From assembly GCA_029532625.1 (NCBI GenBank), contig JARFXM010000003.1:1302001-1366000 (forward strand): DNA of 64,000 nt, in the 5' to 3' direction. How positions within the stretch are numbered: position 1 is the stretch's first letter; each line of letters begins with the position of its first letter. The stretch comes from Lomentospora prolificans. Lineage: Eukaryota; Ascomycota; Sordariomycetes; Microascales; Microascaceae. Positions 36,655 to 47,886 of this stretch are shown piece after piece. Below the pieces are notes generated by a model. That model made no database searches. It saw nothing but the letters and a program-made list of their open reading frames with translations, and was not told the origin of the DNA. A program made the position numbers and the translations under genes.

Positions 36655-38916
36655 TAGTTGCCCACCATAGAGGGTTCTGACGGGTTGGAAGGACGCAATT
36701 GACGATGACATGGAAAACAAACTCTGGGGGATGACAAGCTTTGCTTGTGAGCTTCTTGGGGAGATCCCTGTTGTTCGCTTTCCCTTGCCTTGATCTTCAA
36801 TGGTCATGCAAGGCCTTCTCTCCTTTGTTCAGATGCCGCTACCGAGTCTTTCGGCACTCTCGCGCTTCATATCTGGTCATTCGGGTGGGGGTTTCCCCGG
36901 TACGGCGAAGGGACACTCAAAAATTATTCTTAGGTTTTTGCTTTTCTTATTCATTACTTCTCAAAGCACCACCAGCCTGCGCGAGCACCTCAGTTCTTTC
37001 CAGCCTTTTTATTTCTTTCGTTTCTTTTTAACATATTCACCATATTTTGAAGGCCTCGCACGCGCACCATCGGGATATCCCCTCTTAACTACTCACTGTT
37101 TAGGAAAGGCTTTTCTTTTTTTTTTTTTTTTTTTTCTTCTCTCTTCAGCTCGTTCAGTTTTGCTTATTTTCTAGGGTTCTAAGCGGCGGGGTTTAGGAAA
37201 GGGTTGGGGCGCGAGGAAACCGGGATCTTGTTCACATCGTTTGCTTGCTTTTTTCTTTTCTTTTTTTCCTATTTTGTTCATATTGGAGTTTCAGGTGCTT
37301 GATCCCGTTTGTTGACTACACCTTCCGAGTAATTATGGGCAAGGTGAACGAAATGGTACTGGAGGCGGAGGCACGGGGACTGGGGACGCGAAATGAGATA
37401 CTGATGAAGAATTGAGAAACGTCGAGAGCTTCACCGTGAAGTTTTGGGAATGTGACAGTTGGTGTGATGTGTGCATGTGTCGAGCGTACAGTCCTTATAT
37501 TCGTCTCGAGGGGTAATTCTGCTGGGGGGTTATGCAGGAGCCGATACCGAACCGCGCAGACCGAGTACAGCACTTTGTCCAGGTTTGCAAACCAGCCCAC
37601 GAAGGAAGCACAAGTTCCAGCAGGTGATTCGATTGACGAGCGGCCCCGCCCGGCCAGTGTCTCTGTTGCCCCGATGCGCTGGGATCGACAGGCACGCCAG
37701 CAGTTGCGGCTCTACGAAGCTTCCGACCTATGCTGGCCAGAGATGATCTAGCCTCCTTTGACGATCAGAGTTTGTAATCCTACTTGCCCATTGCGTTCCT
37801 AATATCGAGGCGTCGTGTTTCGACCCAGCTCCAGCGGCGGTTGACGCCGCTTGCGGAAACGTTGGATTACTCACAGTGCTCGTCCGCGCGGCCAAAGGCC
37901 ATCACGGACCAACCTGAGCAAGGCTGCTGGTAATCCAGGTGCTGATTGGTGCTTTGGGCCGGCGGACCTTCACCTAAAAACCCTTTTGTCCGTCAATCCA
38001 GCATGCTCCGGAATGTTTCCCCGCGCTTGCCGCAATCGCACGTGTCTTACGGTCGGATGGTATCCCTTTTTTTGAGAGAGAGAGAGTTTGTAAGCTCGAC
38101 TGAGCTGTGGCTTGTCATTCGCTTATGCTAGCTATTCTATCATGTTACTGGGCGTAGAATCAAGAGGTTGGTGTGGAGGAACCGGGATCGATAATTAACC
38201 TCAATAGCTAGGGGATCGCGACGGGACTGAAGGAAATGAAGAGCACGCACGAAACGTCCTCACAGACTCTCTCTAACGGGAATCAAAGCGCCGGGAGCAA
38301 TGAGCTAACGGGCCGCTTGGCGTCTCGGGTGGTGATGCAGGTGGTAAACGTCGAAACCCAGCGTATTTTCGAGTTCAGACGCCAGCGGGGACAGTTAAAC
38401 ACGGTCCCTCCCCCCCCAAAAAAAAGCTGCAGGTTAGACGAACGTCAAGCTCAATTGATGGATCCGGCTGGCTGTCCGTGTCCTGGAGTAAATTGCCAGG
38501 TAGCAGGATTGTTTTTGGCTCGCTAATGCCCCCTCTCTAGAACAGTTCTGGTCTAGGGCGTCTAAGCGGGGGGTGCAGACGCCCGTTGGCCCTCCCTCAC
38601 GGCTTCACATTGTGTTTTGGGTCAGGGCCCTTTTTTTATTTTTAGGAGATCCGTGGCGCCATCGAAGAAAGCGGCGGGCCGCTAGAAGAAGCTGGGGAGG
38701 GGAAAGGGCTAGAAGGGGATGGGTAAGGTCAATTGCCTATAAAGCGCAGCTCGCGAAGCTTCATCCCGCTTTCCTTGTCGAGCACCTCATTCTCCTGATC
38801 AATTGAAGTTGCAGATTAGCTGGCATTTCCCCATTATTTACTCCCATTTACCAAGGAAGCGCACACTACGAACTCCCAAAAGAAGAATCCCCCCCCCCCC
38901 AACCAAGAACAACACA
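36655..38916. other. Intergenic region between the Ras-like and hydrolase genes
   Basis: It begins with the Ras-like 3' flank and includes T-rich runs at about 37110-37136. 38073-38086 is a GA run. 38409-38424 contains a C8 run followed by A's. No frame is convincing. Confidence 0.6.
38738..38744 (+). promoter_or_regulatory. Candidate TATA box of the alpha/beta hydrolase gene
   Basis: TATAAAG lies 179 bp before the ATG at 38917. A 12-base C run (38889-38900) lies between it and the start codon, in the presumed leader. Confidence 0.4.
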
Positions 38917-39885
38917 ATGAGTAGTCTCCGCTACGACCCCGAGTTCGCGGCCTTCATGGCCGCCGTGCCCGCAACCCCCGAGAAGCCCGTCTTCACAAAC
39001 GTCCTTGACCTTCGCGCCTGGACCGACCAGCTCCTCTACACCATCTTCCGCATGGCCCCAACCCCGCCCACCGTGCAGAGCAAAGAGTTCACCGTCCCCT
39101 CGTACGACGGCGCAGGGATCAAGGTGGTACGCTACGCCGAGGCCGAGGTCCTCGCCCGTACGGAACCCCAGCCGGCCATCGTGTACTTCCACGGCGGCGG
39201 CATGGTTGCCTGCTCGGTCGATACGTTTGGACCCGCCATCGCGCGCAACGCTAGCGCTAGCGGGGTTGTCTTTTTCGGCGTCGATTACCGCCTCGCGCCG
39301 GAGCACCCCGCGCCCGCCGGCGTTGAGGATGCGTACGCGGCGCTCAAGTACGTGAGCGATCACGCGGCCGAGCTCAACATCGACCCGAAGCGCATCGCCC
39401 TTCAGGGCGACTCAGGCGGCGGCTGCATCGCGGCGGGCGCGGCGCTTCTAGCGAGAGATAGGGCGCTGAGCCCACCAGTGGCAAAACAGATTCTCATCTA
39501 CCCCATGCTGGATGATAGGACCTTCCTTGACAAGGACGCGGAGCTAAACAAGTTTTTGACTTGGCAGTATCACGAGAGTGTGTTGGCGTGGAACGCCCTG
39601 CTGGGGGAGGACAAGGCGGGGAAGCCCGAGGCCGAGGTGAGCGAGTATGCGGTGCCGGCGAGGAACAAGTCGCTGAGGGACCTGCCGCCTACGTACATTG
39701 ACGTGGGCGGGCTGGACCTGTTCAGGGACGAGAATATAGAGTATGCAGGGAGGCTGGCTAAGGCGGACGTCGAAGTGGAGTTTCACCTTTGGGCGGGCCT
39801 GCCACATGGGTTTGAGGGCGCGGCGACCACGTCCATAGTGAAGAGGGTTTTGGAGAGCAGGACCAAGGCGATGCAGAGCTTCTAG
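38917..39885 (+). CDS. Alpha/beta hydrolase, hormone-sensitive-lipase (HSL) family
   Basis: Single exon, 322 residues. The ATG at 38917 is preferred over an in-frame ATG at 38803, whose 38 extra residues are basic, proline-rich and unlike the family. The HGGG oxyanion-hole motif is at 92-95. The nucleophile Ser166 lies in GDSGGG. The probable catalytic Asp267 (GGLDLFRDE) and His297 (LPHGFE) follow in family order, and DYRLAPEHPAPA is the usual HSL stretch. Known activity of the family: hydrolysis of short-chain esters or lactone-like substrates. The substrate is unknown, but related fungal enzymes act as carboxylesterases or detoxification enzymes. No signal peptide is seen, so it is probably intracellular. 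The gene is notably GC-rich at third codon positions. Confidence 0.93.
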   Translation: MSSLRYDPEFAAFMAAVPATPEKPVFTNVLDLRAWTDQLLYTIFRMAPTPPTVQSKEFTVPSYDGAGIKVVRYAEAEVLARTEPQPAIVYFHGGGMVACSVDTFGPAIARNASASGVVFFGVDYRLAPEHPAPAGVEDAYAALKYVSDHAAELNIDPKRIALQGDSGGGCIAAGAALLARDRALSPPVAKQILIYPMLDDRTFLDKDAELNKFLTWQYHESVLAWNALLGEDKAGKPEAEVSEYAVPARNKSLRDLPPTYIDVGGLDLFRDENIEYAGRLAKADVEVEFHLWAGLPHGFEGAATTSIVKRVLESRTKAMQSF

Positions 39886-42160
39886 AGCTATTATCGCTCC
39901 TAAGATTTGAGAGAATAGCCAACGCCTAGTTGCAGCTGTCGTCGCATGGCAGGTGGTGAGAGGGTGTAGCCCATGGTACGGCATATTTCACGGAGAATGA
40001 AAGGAAAAAAGAAAAAAACTCAAAAAAAAAAAAAAAAAAAAAAAAATCAAACGACTATGCGATGATGCCCTGTCACCTATACCAAAATCCCGTTTCGATA
40101 GGGTTCTGTATCCGTACCGTGGCTTCCCTTTTTGTTCGAGTCGGAGAGCTCCCTGGGCCTGAAAGGGCCAAAACACTGTTAGCTATTACAGACCGCTTCT
40201 AGACCGCGTTTGAAAAAGTTTCGATCACTTACGATGGGCGGCGTCAAGACGATAGATCAATCCGGCTGATTATCGCAAAGCTCATAGAATAGGTACGAGC
40301 ATGATTGGGCCGGAAACACTGGCCTCATGGGTCCATCGGCACCGGGAGGCTGCGGTCGGAACCACGGTACCCTTGGCGCACCCACCGGTGTCAGGTGGTA
40401 GGGGGACGATAGAGCCAGCGAGGCCAAGGGCGATCACTTTAAAGAGCCTAATGGCTAATGCTGGCAAGGAGACTACTAACTGGACAATGACACGAAAAGT
40501 TCACTCATCTTGCTTGTCAAACTGACGAGTTTTGTCGAGCGGACACCTTGAACCTCCATGGCACACACACGCAGCCAGCTATCGTGCCATGCGCGCCGCG
40601 GAGGTCCGGATACCCCTGTCACTCTTCTTGCATATAGACCCAAACTTCTGTTCATAGAGGGTTGCGATTCGGGATTTTCGTAGCAGAGAGGTTTGCGCCG
40701 GCGAATGAAGTTGAGAGGTAGCGAAGAGATGGATTCCCTTGATCCAAAGATCTCGAGCCACCTACTAACTAGCCAGCAACATTATCCAACTACCCATGCT
40801 TTCCCCAAACCTTCCAAGTGATTATCCCGAATATACCCTATTTTCTTTGAACCCAAGCGATGGAGGGTTCATTTAATCGAATATGCAAATGGCCAAGAAA
40901 ACTGAATCGGTCATCGCAGCGGCGGTAGTGGTAGGAAGCAAGGCCTGCTTTACCGGACCACTCAATTGGGCTCTCGCTACTCTTTATCGAAGAAGAGGCA
41001 GGCCGACAACAAGAGAATGCCGCAAAGTTGGGAGGGCAATATGGCGGGCGGGAAAAAATCGATCCAATAGCCAGCGACCAGTGCCGTCCACACCCACCAG
41101 AAGATCCGTTCGGAGGCTTTCTCGATTCCCACATCCGGAGCTTGGGAGTTTCACATCCTTCCCGCGAAGTAGAGGGACGAGTCGTCTTTTCACCCCGCAA
41201 TCTTTCAACAAAGAAGTAAGCTCGTATTTTTATCTATATTCATAAACGGGGGAATAGTACCAGTGCGGAAGGAAATGGCAAAAATGAATACTCTGACTTA
41301 ATTCTCCTAGAATTTGAGAGAATCAGTAAAGAGGAGTGACGCTCTGTAAATCCCGAGGATCCCCATCGCAGACGTCACCAATTGAGCCAATGTCGTCACA
41401 GAAATCGCTACCGTTTCGTCCCCGCGGCACCGCTTGCGTTGGACCAAGACTGAAGCCGGAAGTGTTTGCGTCTCACAACCCAGGGTTGGGGCGATCAGTT
41501 TATGCGTCAGACCACACGATGGCAGTAGCGCCAGAGAGAATGGTTCGCCCCCGTGTGGGAGATGGGCGGTGCCAGATTCCCGAGTGATCGCCAACGTGGA
41601 TGGGATTTCAAGTTCAGATAAAACCAAAACGCCGAGTGAATTCAGCCTTAGTTCGCCTACTGCAGAAGGGAACAGTTTAACGTTTGGGAGAGTGTGCGGA
41701 ATTCATCTTGGTACACAAGACGCGGACGGATAGAGACGGTGTGGCAAGAAGACGGGGAACGAAGAGCGCTGCTGGGGAGAAGGTATGCCCAAGAAAGAAA
41801 GGAAGGAGCGAACAAGAGACGGAGGATGTAGGAGGGTATAGGAGGATATAGGAAAGATATGGGAGGAAATGCCCACCTGTCACTTCCTTCCATCCTCTCC
41901 TCGTCTCTCTCACCTGAGATGAATTCTCTTCAAACCATCCGATCTTTCACCATGGAATCAAACTGACAATCCATCCCCTTCCCTCTTTTCTTCCCTCGCT
42001 ACCGATATTCGCCTTTCGTGGTGATGTCTTTCACTCATTCGAGTAACACATTCGTTCTATAATCCCCCTTTCCCTTCGTCCTAACCCAGAGACGCGATAT
42101 CCCGAAACCATTACTTCACCGAGAGATTAGAGGAAAGCGAGATCCAACCGAACGTCCACG
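39886..42160. other. Intergenic region upstream of the cysteine-rich membrane protein gene
   Basis: It contains a 25-base A tract (40022-40046). From 41740 to 42150 it holds purine-rich then CT-rich DNA leading to the next gene's start. Open frames of 60-120 codons occur on both strands at 40300-41250, but they overlap each other and show no domain. Confidence 0.6.
40022..40046. repeat. Poly-A tract of 25 bases
   Basis: An uninterrupted A run about 135 bp beyond the hydrolase stop codon. Confidence 0.9.
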
Positions 42161-43239
42161 ATGTTGCAGTCATTATTACCTTTCCCGATGCCCCTCCTCC
42201 TCCTTCTCTCCGCCACAGCCCTTGCCCAGGATGGCGCTCCGATAAGACCTGAAGTCCCCTGCTACGCGCCCGATGGAGTCACTATGGCTGACGACAGCTA
42301 CCGGCCTTGCAACAACCTCGGCGTCCTAACGGATTCAGGCATGTTCTCGAGTTGCTGTCGACTTAACGCTGTACTAGAGACGAGGGAACTGTGTGATGCG
42401 AGAGGGCTTTGTATTCAAGGCGACACAATAAGGAGAGGCTTCTGTACGGATTCGTCCTGGGACGACCCTGCTTGTCTAAACTATTGCATGAATGATGCAG
42501 AGGTACGGTGCACAGATAACCTAAAAAAGACAAATGCTAACGCGGCCACTCGTAGAATGGCTCATTTAACGGATCTGCCGCACTCACCTCGTGCAATGAC
42601 GGCACTTTTTGCTGTGGTTCCGACAACGACGATTGCTGCGGCACCTCCAGCGCCTTCACTATCCCACCAGCGGCTGCTTTGACCGACTCACCGCAAGCAA
42701 CAGTGACAGAGACCGTGCAGGCCGTTCGCGCTCAGCAGATGACGCCGTTTTACGTCTGGATCGCTATGGGCGCTTCTATACTTTTCGTAATGCTCCTCGC
42801 CCTGGGCGCCATGCTCTTCCTTCTCCGCCACGTCCGTCATCTTAAGAAGCGTAATGAAGAGCTGATGGAGGCTGCCGCTATCCGCGACTCCAGAGCACCT
42901 GTGCTACCCAGAACACCCCATGTCGCGTCTATGCAAGAATTTCGCGAGTTTAACACGATATACGGAGAGCTGCTTGCCAAGAGAGAAAAACAAGAGCAAG
43001 AAGACAGGGAGAGGGAAAAGCAGCGGGAGCAGGATATTGAGAGGAGAAGAAAGATGAGCATGAGTGTCAGGTCAGAGACAGACACCATGGTTGGCGAGAG
43101 GTCAGACGTGGGCGCGTCGCCGATGCCCATGATGGGGGCCACGGCGTCCAGCATAAGCGAAGAGGGGCCCCTTGAGTCGCCCTCACCGGCAACAAGTGGC
43201 ATCGATACTCCGCCAATCCCACCTAGAGATCGGAGATAA
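42161..43239 (+). CDS. Single-pass membrane protein with cysteine-rich ectodomain, unknown function
   Basis: Two exons, 42161-42502 and 42556-43239, with a 53-bp phase-0 intron (GAG|GTACGG, CGTAG), giving 341 residues. Residues 1-22 form a signal peptide (LLLLLSATALA). The mature ectodomain (to about 178) has many cysteines, several paired (CC), in segments such as MFSSCCRLNAV and DGTFCCGSDNDDCCG. This cysteine spacing recurs in fungal surface proteins that I cannot name. One membrane span follows (about 179-204, VWIAMGASILFVMLLALGAM). The cytosolic tail of about 135 residues starts basic (RHVRHLKKRNEEL), continues as a Glu/Arg-rich coiled coil, and ends in Ser/Pro-rich DTPPIPPRDRR. The layout suggests a cell-wall or surface sensor, by analogy only. 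Confidence 0.85.
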
Positions 43240-43626
43240 CCAGCTCCAGCAGTCTCATTGAGAGACCACCTTGAGTGTATCCCGGTTTATGATGTCACAT
43301 GAAAGGATTGTCGCTTATCAAGCGTAAGTTCGTTTTGCTTGTCTTTCTAACCTTGTTAATGGATGAAAAGGGCGGGAAAGGTTCCAAGGTTACGGTGGTT
43401 TTGTGTATTGTACTTGGCGCGCATTATATCCCTAGGTTCTTGTTCTTCAGCGGATGTTTATACTCTCTATGGCACAATATGCCTCCCTACGGGGTTGCGA
43501 ATGTACAGCTTGTGTACATACTTTCATGCTAATACATTTACTAAACTTGGTCGATTCTTTATCTCTTGCTTCGATACTCTCGTTTACGCCAATTGAAGAG
43601 AATGCGTTGTTTCCTCTTGTACAATG
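43240..43626. other. Short interval between two convergent unknown genes
   Basis: It is AT-rich, with no gene signal; it holds the 3' flanks of both neighbours. Confidence 0.6.
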
Positions 43627-44988
43627 TTAATTCCTGAAGGGTGTGTCCTTTCTGAATACCCAGCGGGAACTCTCTTGATAGGTCAGCTCATAGCCAAGCT
43701 GCCCCTCAACGATGGCTAAAATGATTGTTGGTGTGATGAAGTGTCCACCACCATAACGGTTCTCTGCGTAGAGCGTAAGGCGGTCGTGCCACGTTCCGAG
43801 GCCATAAGCGCACTGATGGAGACTGGTCTCCACAGCCGGGGGCTATGATGAGGTCAGTATAGGCTGGGAGTATGAGCGGGACTTGACACTGGGGGGGATT
43901 TCTTTCTCCGTGAGGATACTATCCATTTTTGCGATGGAGATGCTCGAATATTTGGGAAAATACACAGAAATGAATTCAAAACCCGGGGCGGGGAGCATAC
44001 CTTATTGGTTAATTGGTGGTTGGTACGGCACCACTTGCCCAGATAAGTGTCGAGGAATTTGAGGGTTGGGGAATGGCTGCACTGAACTTCGATCTCGCTC
44101 AGGCTGCGAGCGGTGATGATGAGGTGGTATGGCGGTTTGAGGAGGAGCTCATCGGGCCGGGGCAGGGAGTTGATGTCGGGAAAGTATTCAACATTGGGAT
44201 TGGGGCGCCGAGTGCGTGGAGCGGATGTTGAAGATGGACCGGGTTCAGGGAAGCTCTTGAGGACGGGCTCGATCTCAATAGCGGCCCAGTCCTCACCAGG
44301 AGCAGCGATAGCATCAGAGACGGGGACCGTACAAGTATTATGTTTCCCCTCGTTGAAGGCAGAGAGGAGATGGGCTTGAAAGGTGGGGATGTTGGCAAGG
44401 GGGTTGGTGACTTGGGTGTTGGGTAGAGAGATGACGAAGGCTTGTTGCTCAGAATTCCATGAGGTCGAGGCATCTTCGGATTTGGCAACCTGGAAGCTTC
44501 TTAGGCATCGCTCTGTTTACGCGGGGCGTTGTTGATCGGATATGGGTTTGGGGGGGGTGGGTGTCAAAGAGAAGGACTCACCTCAACAATCAGCCGGAGC
44601 CTTGAGCCTGCTTCTTTGAGATTCTCGAGCACGGTCTCTGTCCATTGCTCGTTGCTCTCGTCGTCCAGAAGCTGCACTGTTGCCTCGCACCACGCCTTGA
44701 TGCAGCCGGTGACTGCGGGCACAAAGTTGACCTTGTCCCGGTAATGGTTTCCGAGAGCGGCGAGCAAAAGAGGCCATTCCAAATTGATGGATACGTCGTA
44801 TCCGACAATATCCTTGAGCTTCGCGATGGACTCGTGGACGGAAGCTTCCTTGTTCTCCCAATGATCACGAACCGCAACCTTTACCTTGAGCGGACTTGAT
44901 GGTGTTAGCTACGGGAACGGGATCGGGAACGGGTCCGCGAGGTTGCTGGCAAGCCGAATGCCTGGCGGGGTGCAACTTACAGAGCCAT
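43627..44988 (-). CDS. Conserved-looking protein of unknown function, four exons
   Basis: Exons 44988-44981, 44894-44582, 44489-44001 and 43842-43627 join in phase and give 341 residues. The first coding exon is only 8 nt (ATGGCTCT) and supplies MAL before PLKVKVAVRDHWENKE. Its intron has GTAAGT, a CTAAC branch site and AAG. The remaining donors (GAG|GTGAGT, AAG|GTATGC) and acceptors are canonical. Without exon 1 the frame has no ATG upstream of the conserved-looking helix ESIAKLKDIVGYDVSINLEW. I recognise no domain. The protein is mixed alpha/beta in character, without signal peptide or membrane span. A Pro/Ser-rich patch (GPSSTSAPRTRRPNPN) lies mid-sequence. Probably a soluble intracellular protein. 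Confidence 0.75.
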
Positions 44989-46503
44989 TGGTGCGATTGC
45001 CTGGCGATCAATTGTCTCGCTGGCAAAGTCGGTGAGCGCAAAGCAGCAGCGTTATTCCGGATGCGAATGAAACGAGACTGTCCGTTACGAGATATTGAGG
45101 CCTAGAGAAAACCAAGCCCTTGGAAGGTGCTGCTATTCACACTTTTATCACTCGACAAAACAATCAAAAAAACACGATGGCCGAGTGAGAATCTGAGCTT
45201 CAATGTTCTTTCACTCGCCAGCCAGCCTAATCAATTGATTAACCACCCGCCAGGCCAAGACGATGCTGGCTAGCTCCAGGGGTCCAGCTCAGCCCCAAGC
45301 CGAGCTCTCCCCCAGCATGCGGAATGTCACCACTACCTCACGGTGAGGCGGGCTCATAGACCTAGATTAGATTAGGAGGGGAGTGCCAGGCCAGGCAGGG
45401 GAGGGGCGCCAAGCTGGCAGCAATTACTACCCTCCCTAGCCAGGCTCTTGCGTGCGTCATAAACTGCTTGGCCTGGCCACCCCTGGCCTAGCTCGGAAGG
45501 GCTGAAAGAGCGGACTGGATACTGGTGAAGCTGCTGGCACGAAGGCAGCGCGGAAAAAGGTCCCAACTCTCCATGGATTCCGAGCCTCACCCCAAATTGC
45601 GGCTTCGACCCATGGTCTGACACGCGTGGTCCCAATCCCCACACATCACGACCGCTCCGCACCAAGATTCCCAGGCAGCGGCGCTAAGGCAAAGCCAGCG
45701 GTCAACCCCCATTTTTGAAATTGCCTTGGCCTCCCATTCCGCCCCCAACCCCCGAGCCGGGTCTTGCTCTTCTTTCTTCCACCCGACGCTGCCCTGGAGG
45801 ATGTGACGAACTCTTGCAGGCAGCAGGGGTTTGGATTCCGAAGCAGCCAGGTGAGGAGCCGGGCGGTCTGGAAACATTCCGCCAGCAATGGTGGGGATGC
45901 GATGGCCAGCAGTGAGCCATCCGCGCCCGATCTCCACACTTTGTACACTTTATCTCCTTGCCATTCTAGCTCTGAAACCCGTATATTATTATTATTGTCC
46001 CAGGACAGACCATCTGCATGAAAACGGGTCTGGATATGGATATCTGTGCTAGTATCCGTTTGGGTTTAGGTCGAGCTCGTCAAGATACGAGCCCTAGTCT
46101 GACTTCGAAGGCAGAAACGAAGAGGGCTGAACGGGAAGCGGGATTTTCGTCTGGACTTCGGATCGGTACCCCTGGCAGGACCATGCCGGTCACGGACAGG
46201 CGTGGAATCTCCAGAAGAGGTCTGGAGGGGAGATGTCGTGGAGACGAGAGGGGAGGGGCTGGGAACATGAGGAGTGGGAGTTAGCTCGAACGACGAGCTT
46301 GCTTGCCTAGATTTCTCCCCCGTCGTAATTGATCAGGTATAAGATGAGGAGCTTGTCCACCTAGGAAACTGGAGATGAGATCTGGCCACTATCTCGTCAT
46401 TCAGTCTTCCATCTATTCCAACCTAAGCACCTCAACTTTTTTTTCTTCTTTTTACCCATCTTCCAGAGTTCTAGGTGCTTTCTCCAGATCCCCATTGCCT
46501 ATC
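44989..46503. other. Intergenic region between two divergent unknown genes
   Basis: It holds a dense set of CCAGCC, CCAGGCC and GGCCTGG motifs (45216-45495) and a 14-bp perfect palindrome (45228-45241). Frames on the minus strand at 45372-45948 follow the GC-rich composition and show no domain. Confidence 0.6.
45228..45241. promoter_or_regulatory. 14-bp perfect palindrome TAATCAATTGATTA
   Basis: It contains two inverted TGATTA/TAATCA half-sites, the type of core bound by homeodomain proteins. It lies 240 bp upstream of the start of the minus-strand gene ending at 43627. The regulatory role is speculative. Confidence 0.3.
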
Positions 46504-47697
46504 ATGCCTGCTCGTCTCCCGCCTACCGAGAAGTTCCCCCTCGCCGTCAGAAAGAACAGTAAGTCCTTTCGTGTTTCCAAAGACGCTACTCTTCCAGATG
46601 ACCATCCAGGTACTGAATGAACCGGGCTATAGTTCGTGACGAGTGGGACAGCAAGAAGGCCGACGAGGAGAAGAGCCTCAGCGAGATCCTCGGCACCGAG
46701 TGGACCATCGAGGCTAATCCTGCCGACATCCACCCCTATGCCAGTAGCGACTGGGGCCAGAACTCCATTGGCAGCGTTCTCTATGAGTAAGTCTGATCTC
46801 TTGTCTTTCTTTCTTTCCTTCTTCAGCGGATGTGTGTTCACGCAAGGAATGGATCGACCGTACTTACGCCTTTCCGCAGGTACTTTTCCAGCGCCATCAG
46901 GCGCATAAAGGACTTCTCCGATAAGTACGACGAGGCGGGCGTGGGCGAGATCAATACCCTCTGCCCCGCGCACGTCCTCACGCTCGACTTCGACACGGAG
47001 AAGACGAGCGGTTACTGCCGCGCCGCGGTCGTCGACGGCAAGCTCACCATGCTCTTCACCGAGAACAACCTCGGCACCAACATTGACGACGCCCTTGGCC
47101 TCTCCAACCTCGAGGAGGCCCTCAACACCGCGCCCGAGCCCGAGGGCAGCAAGCTCAGCTACCATGCGCGCCGCGGCATCCGCGAGGAGTACGAGCCGGA
47201 GATTGAAAAGATCACCAGCGAGGCGAGGGAGCTTCTCAAGAACGACAAGCTTACCTTCAAGCCTGACTTTGAGAGCTTGTTCGAGAAGCTCAAGGCCTCC
47301 AAGGAGGTTGACAGGAGCGACTGGGACACCACCCTGGGCTCGTTCCTCAAGTATTACTTTGAGGGATTCGTCAGCACGCTCAAGTGGCAGAAGTTTGGCG
47401 AGGACGAGCTGCTGCAGGAGGGATTCAATGACGTGGTTGACAAGAACGAGGTTGCATTCAGGGTTGTCGATAAGCTGGAGAGGAAAACGTACAACGAGGT
47501 TGTGATTGAGGATGGCGTTGTCTACATCCAGGTACGTTTACGATTTTTTTTCACCTTTTCTCCTCCACTTTGAGACAGGCGAGACAGGTTGCCCAAGTCT
47601 TTCCATCATCTGCTAACAAGTACTTGGATAGACTGTTCCCAAGTACTATGGCACCAATACCAGCGATGCTTGCCAGGACCTCTTGGACCTTTTGTAG
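46504..47697 (+). CDS. Protein of unknown function, four exons
   Basis: Exons 46504-46558, 46633-46786, 46880-47531 and 47632-47697 join in phases 1, 2 and 0 and give 308 residues. All splice sites are canonical (GTAAGT, GTAAGT, GTACGT). The protein is acidic and mostly alpha-helical, without signal peptide or membrane span. Notable segments are FSDKYDEAGVGEINTLCPAH, ALTLDF-like strands (LTLDFDTEKTSGYCRAAVV) and a Glu/Lys-rich helical middle (EEYEPEIEKITSEAREL). I do not recognise a family. Codon use is strongly GC-ending, suggesting a well-expressed gene. It converges on the HNH gene with only 189 bp between stop codons. Confidence 0.8.
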
Positions 47698-47886
47698 ATG
47701 AATTACGTTGGGGAGTCAGATAGGTTGAGGAGAGTTGCCTTTTTTGAGAGTTAGTATGCAGATGCAGACTTTGAGATGAAATAGCCATGAGGAACTACAA
47801 AGCAATACACATGGACAAACTGTATTGGGAATTTATCGTTGACCCGTAAGACACATGTGCATGCGCATGGCGCAACGAAGAAGATG

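Noticed and set aside
38866..39363. Minus-strand frame of 165 codons opposite the hydrolase
   Set aside because: Shadow of the hydrolase gene, whose catalytic motifs are intact on the plus strand.
40300..41245. Pairs of 60-120 codon frames on both strands
   Set aside because: No homology, poor start context and mutual overlap; no splice structure could be built.
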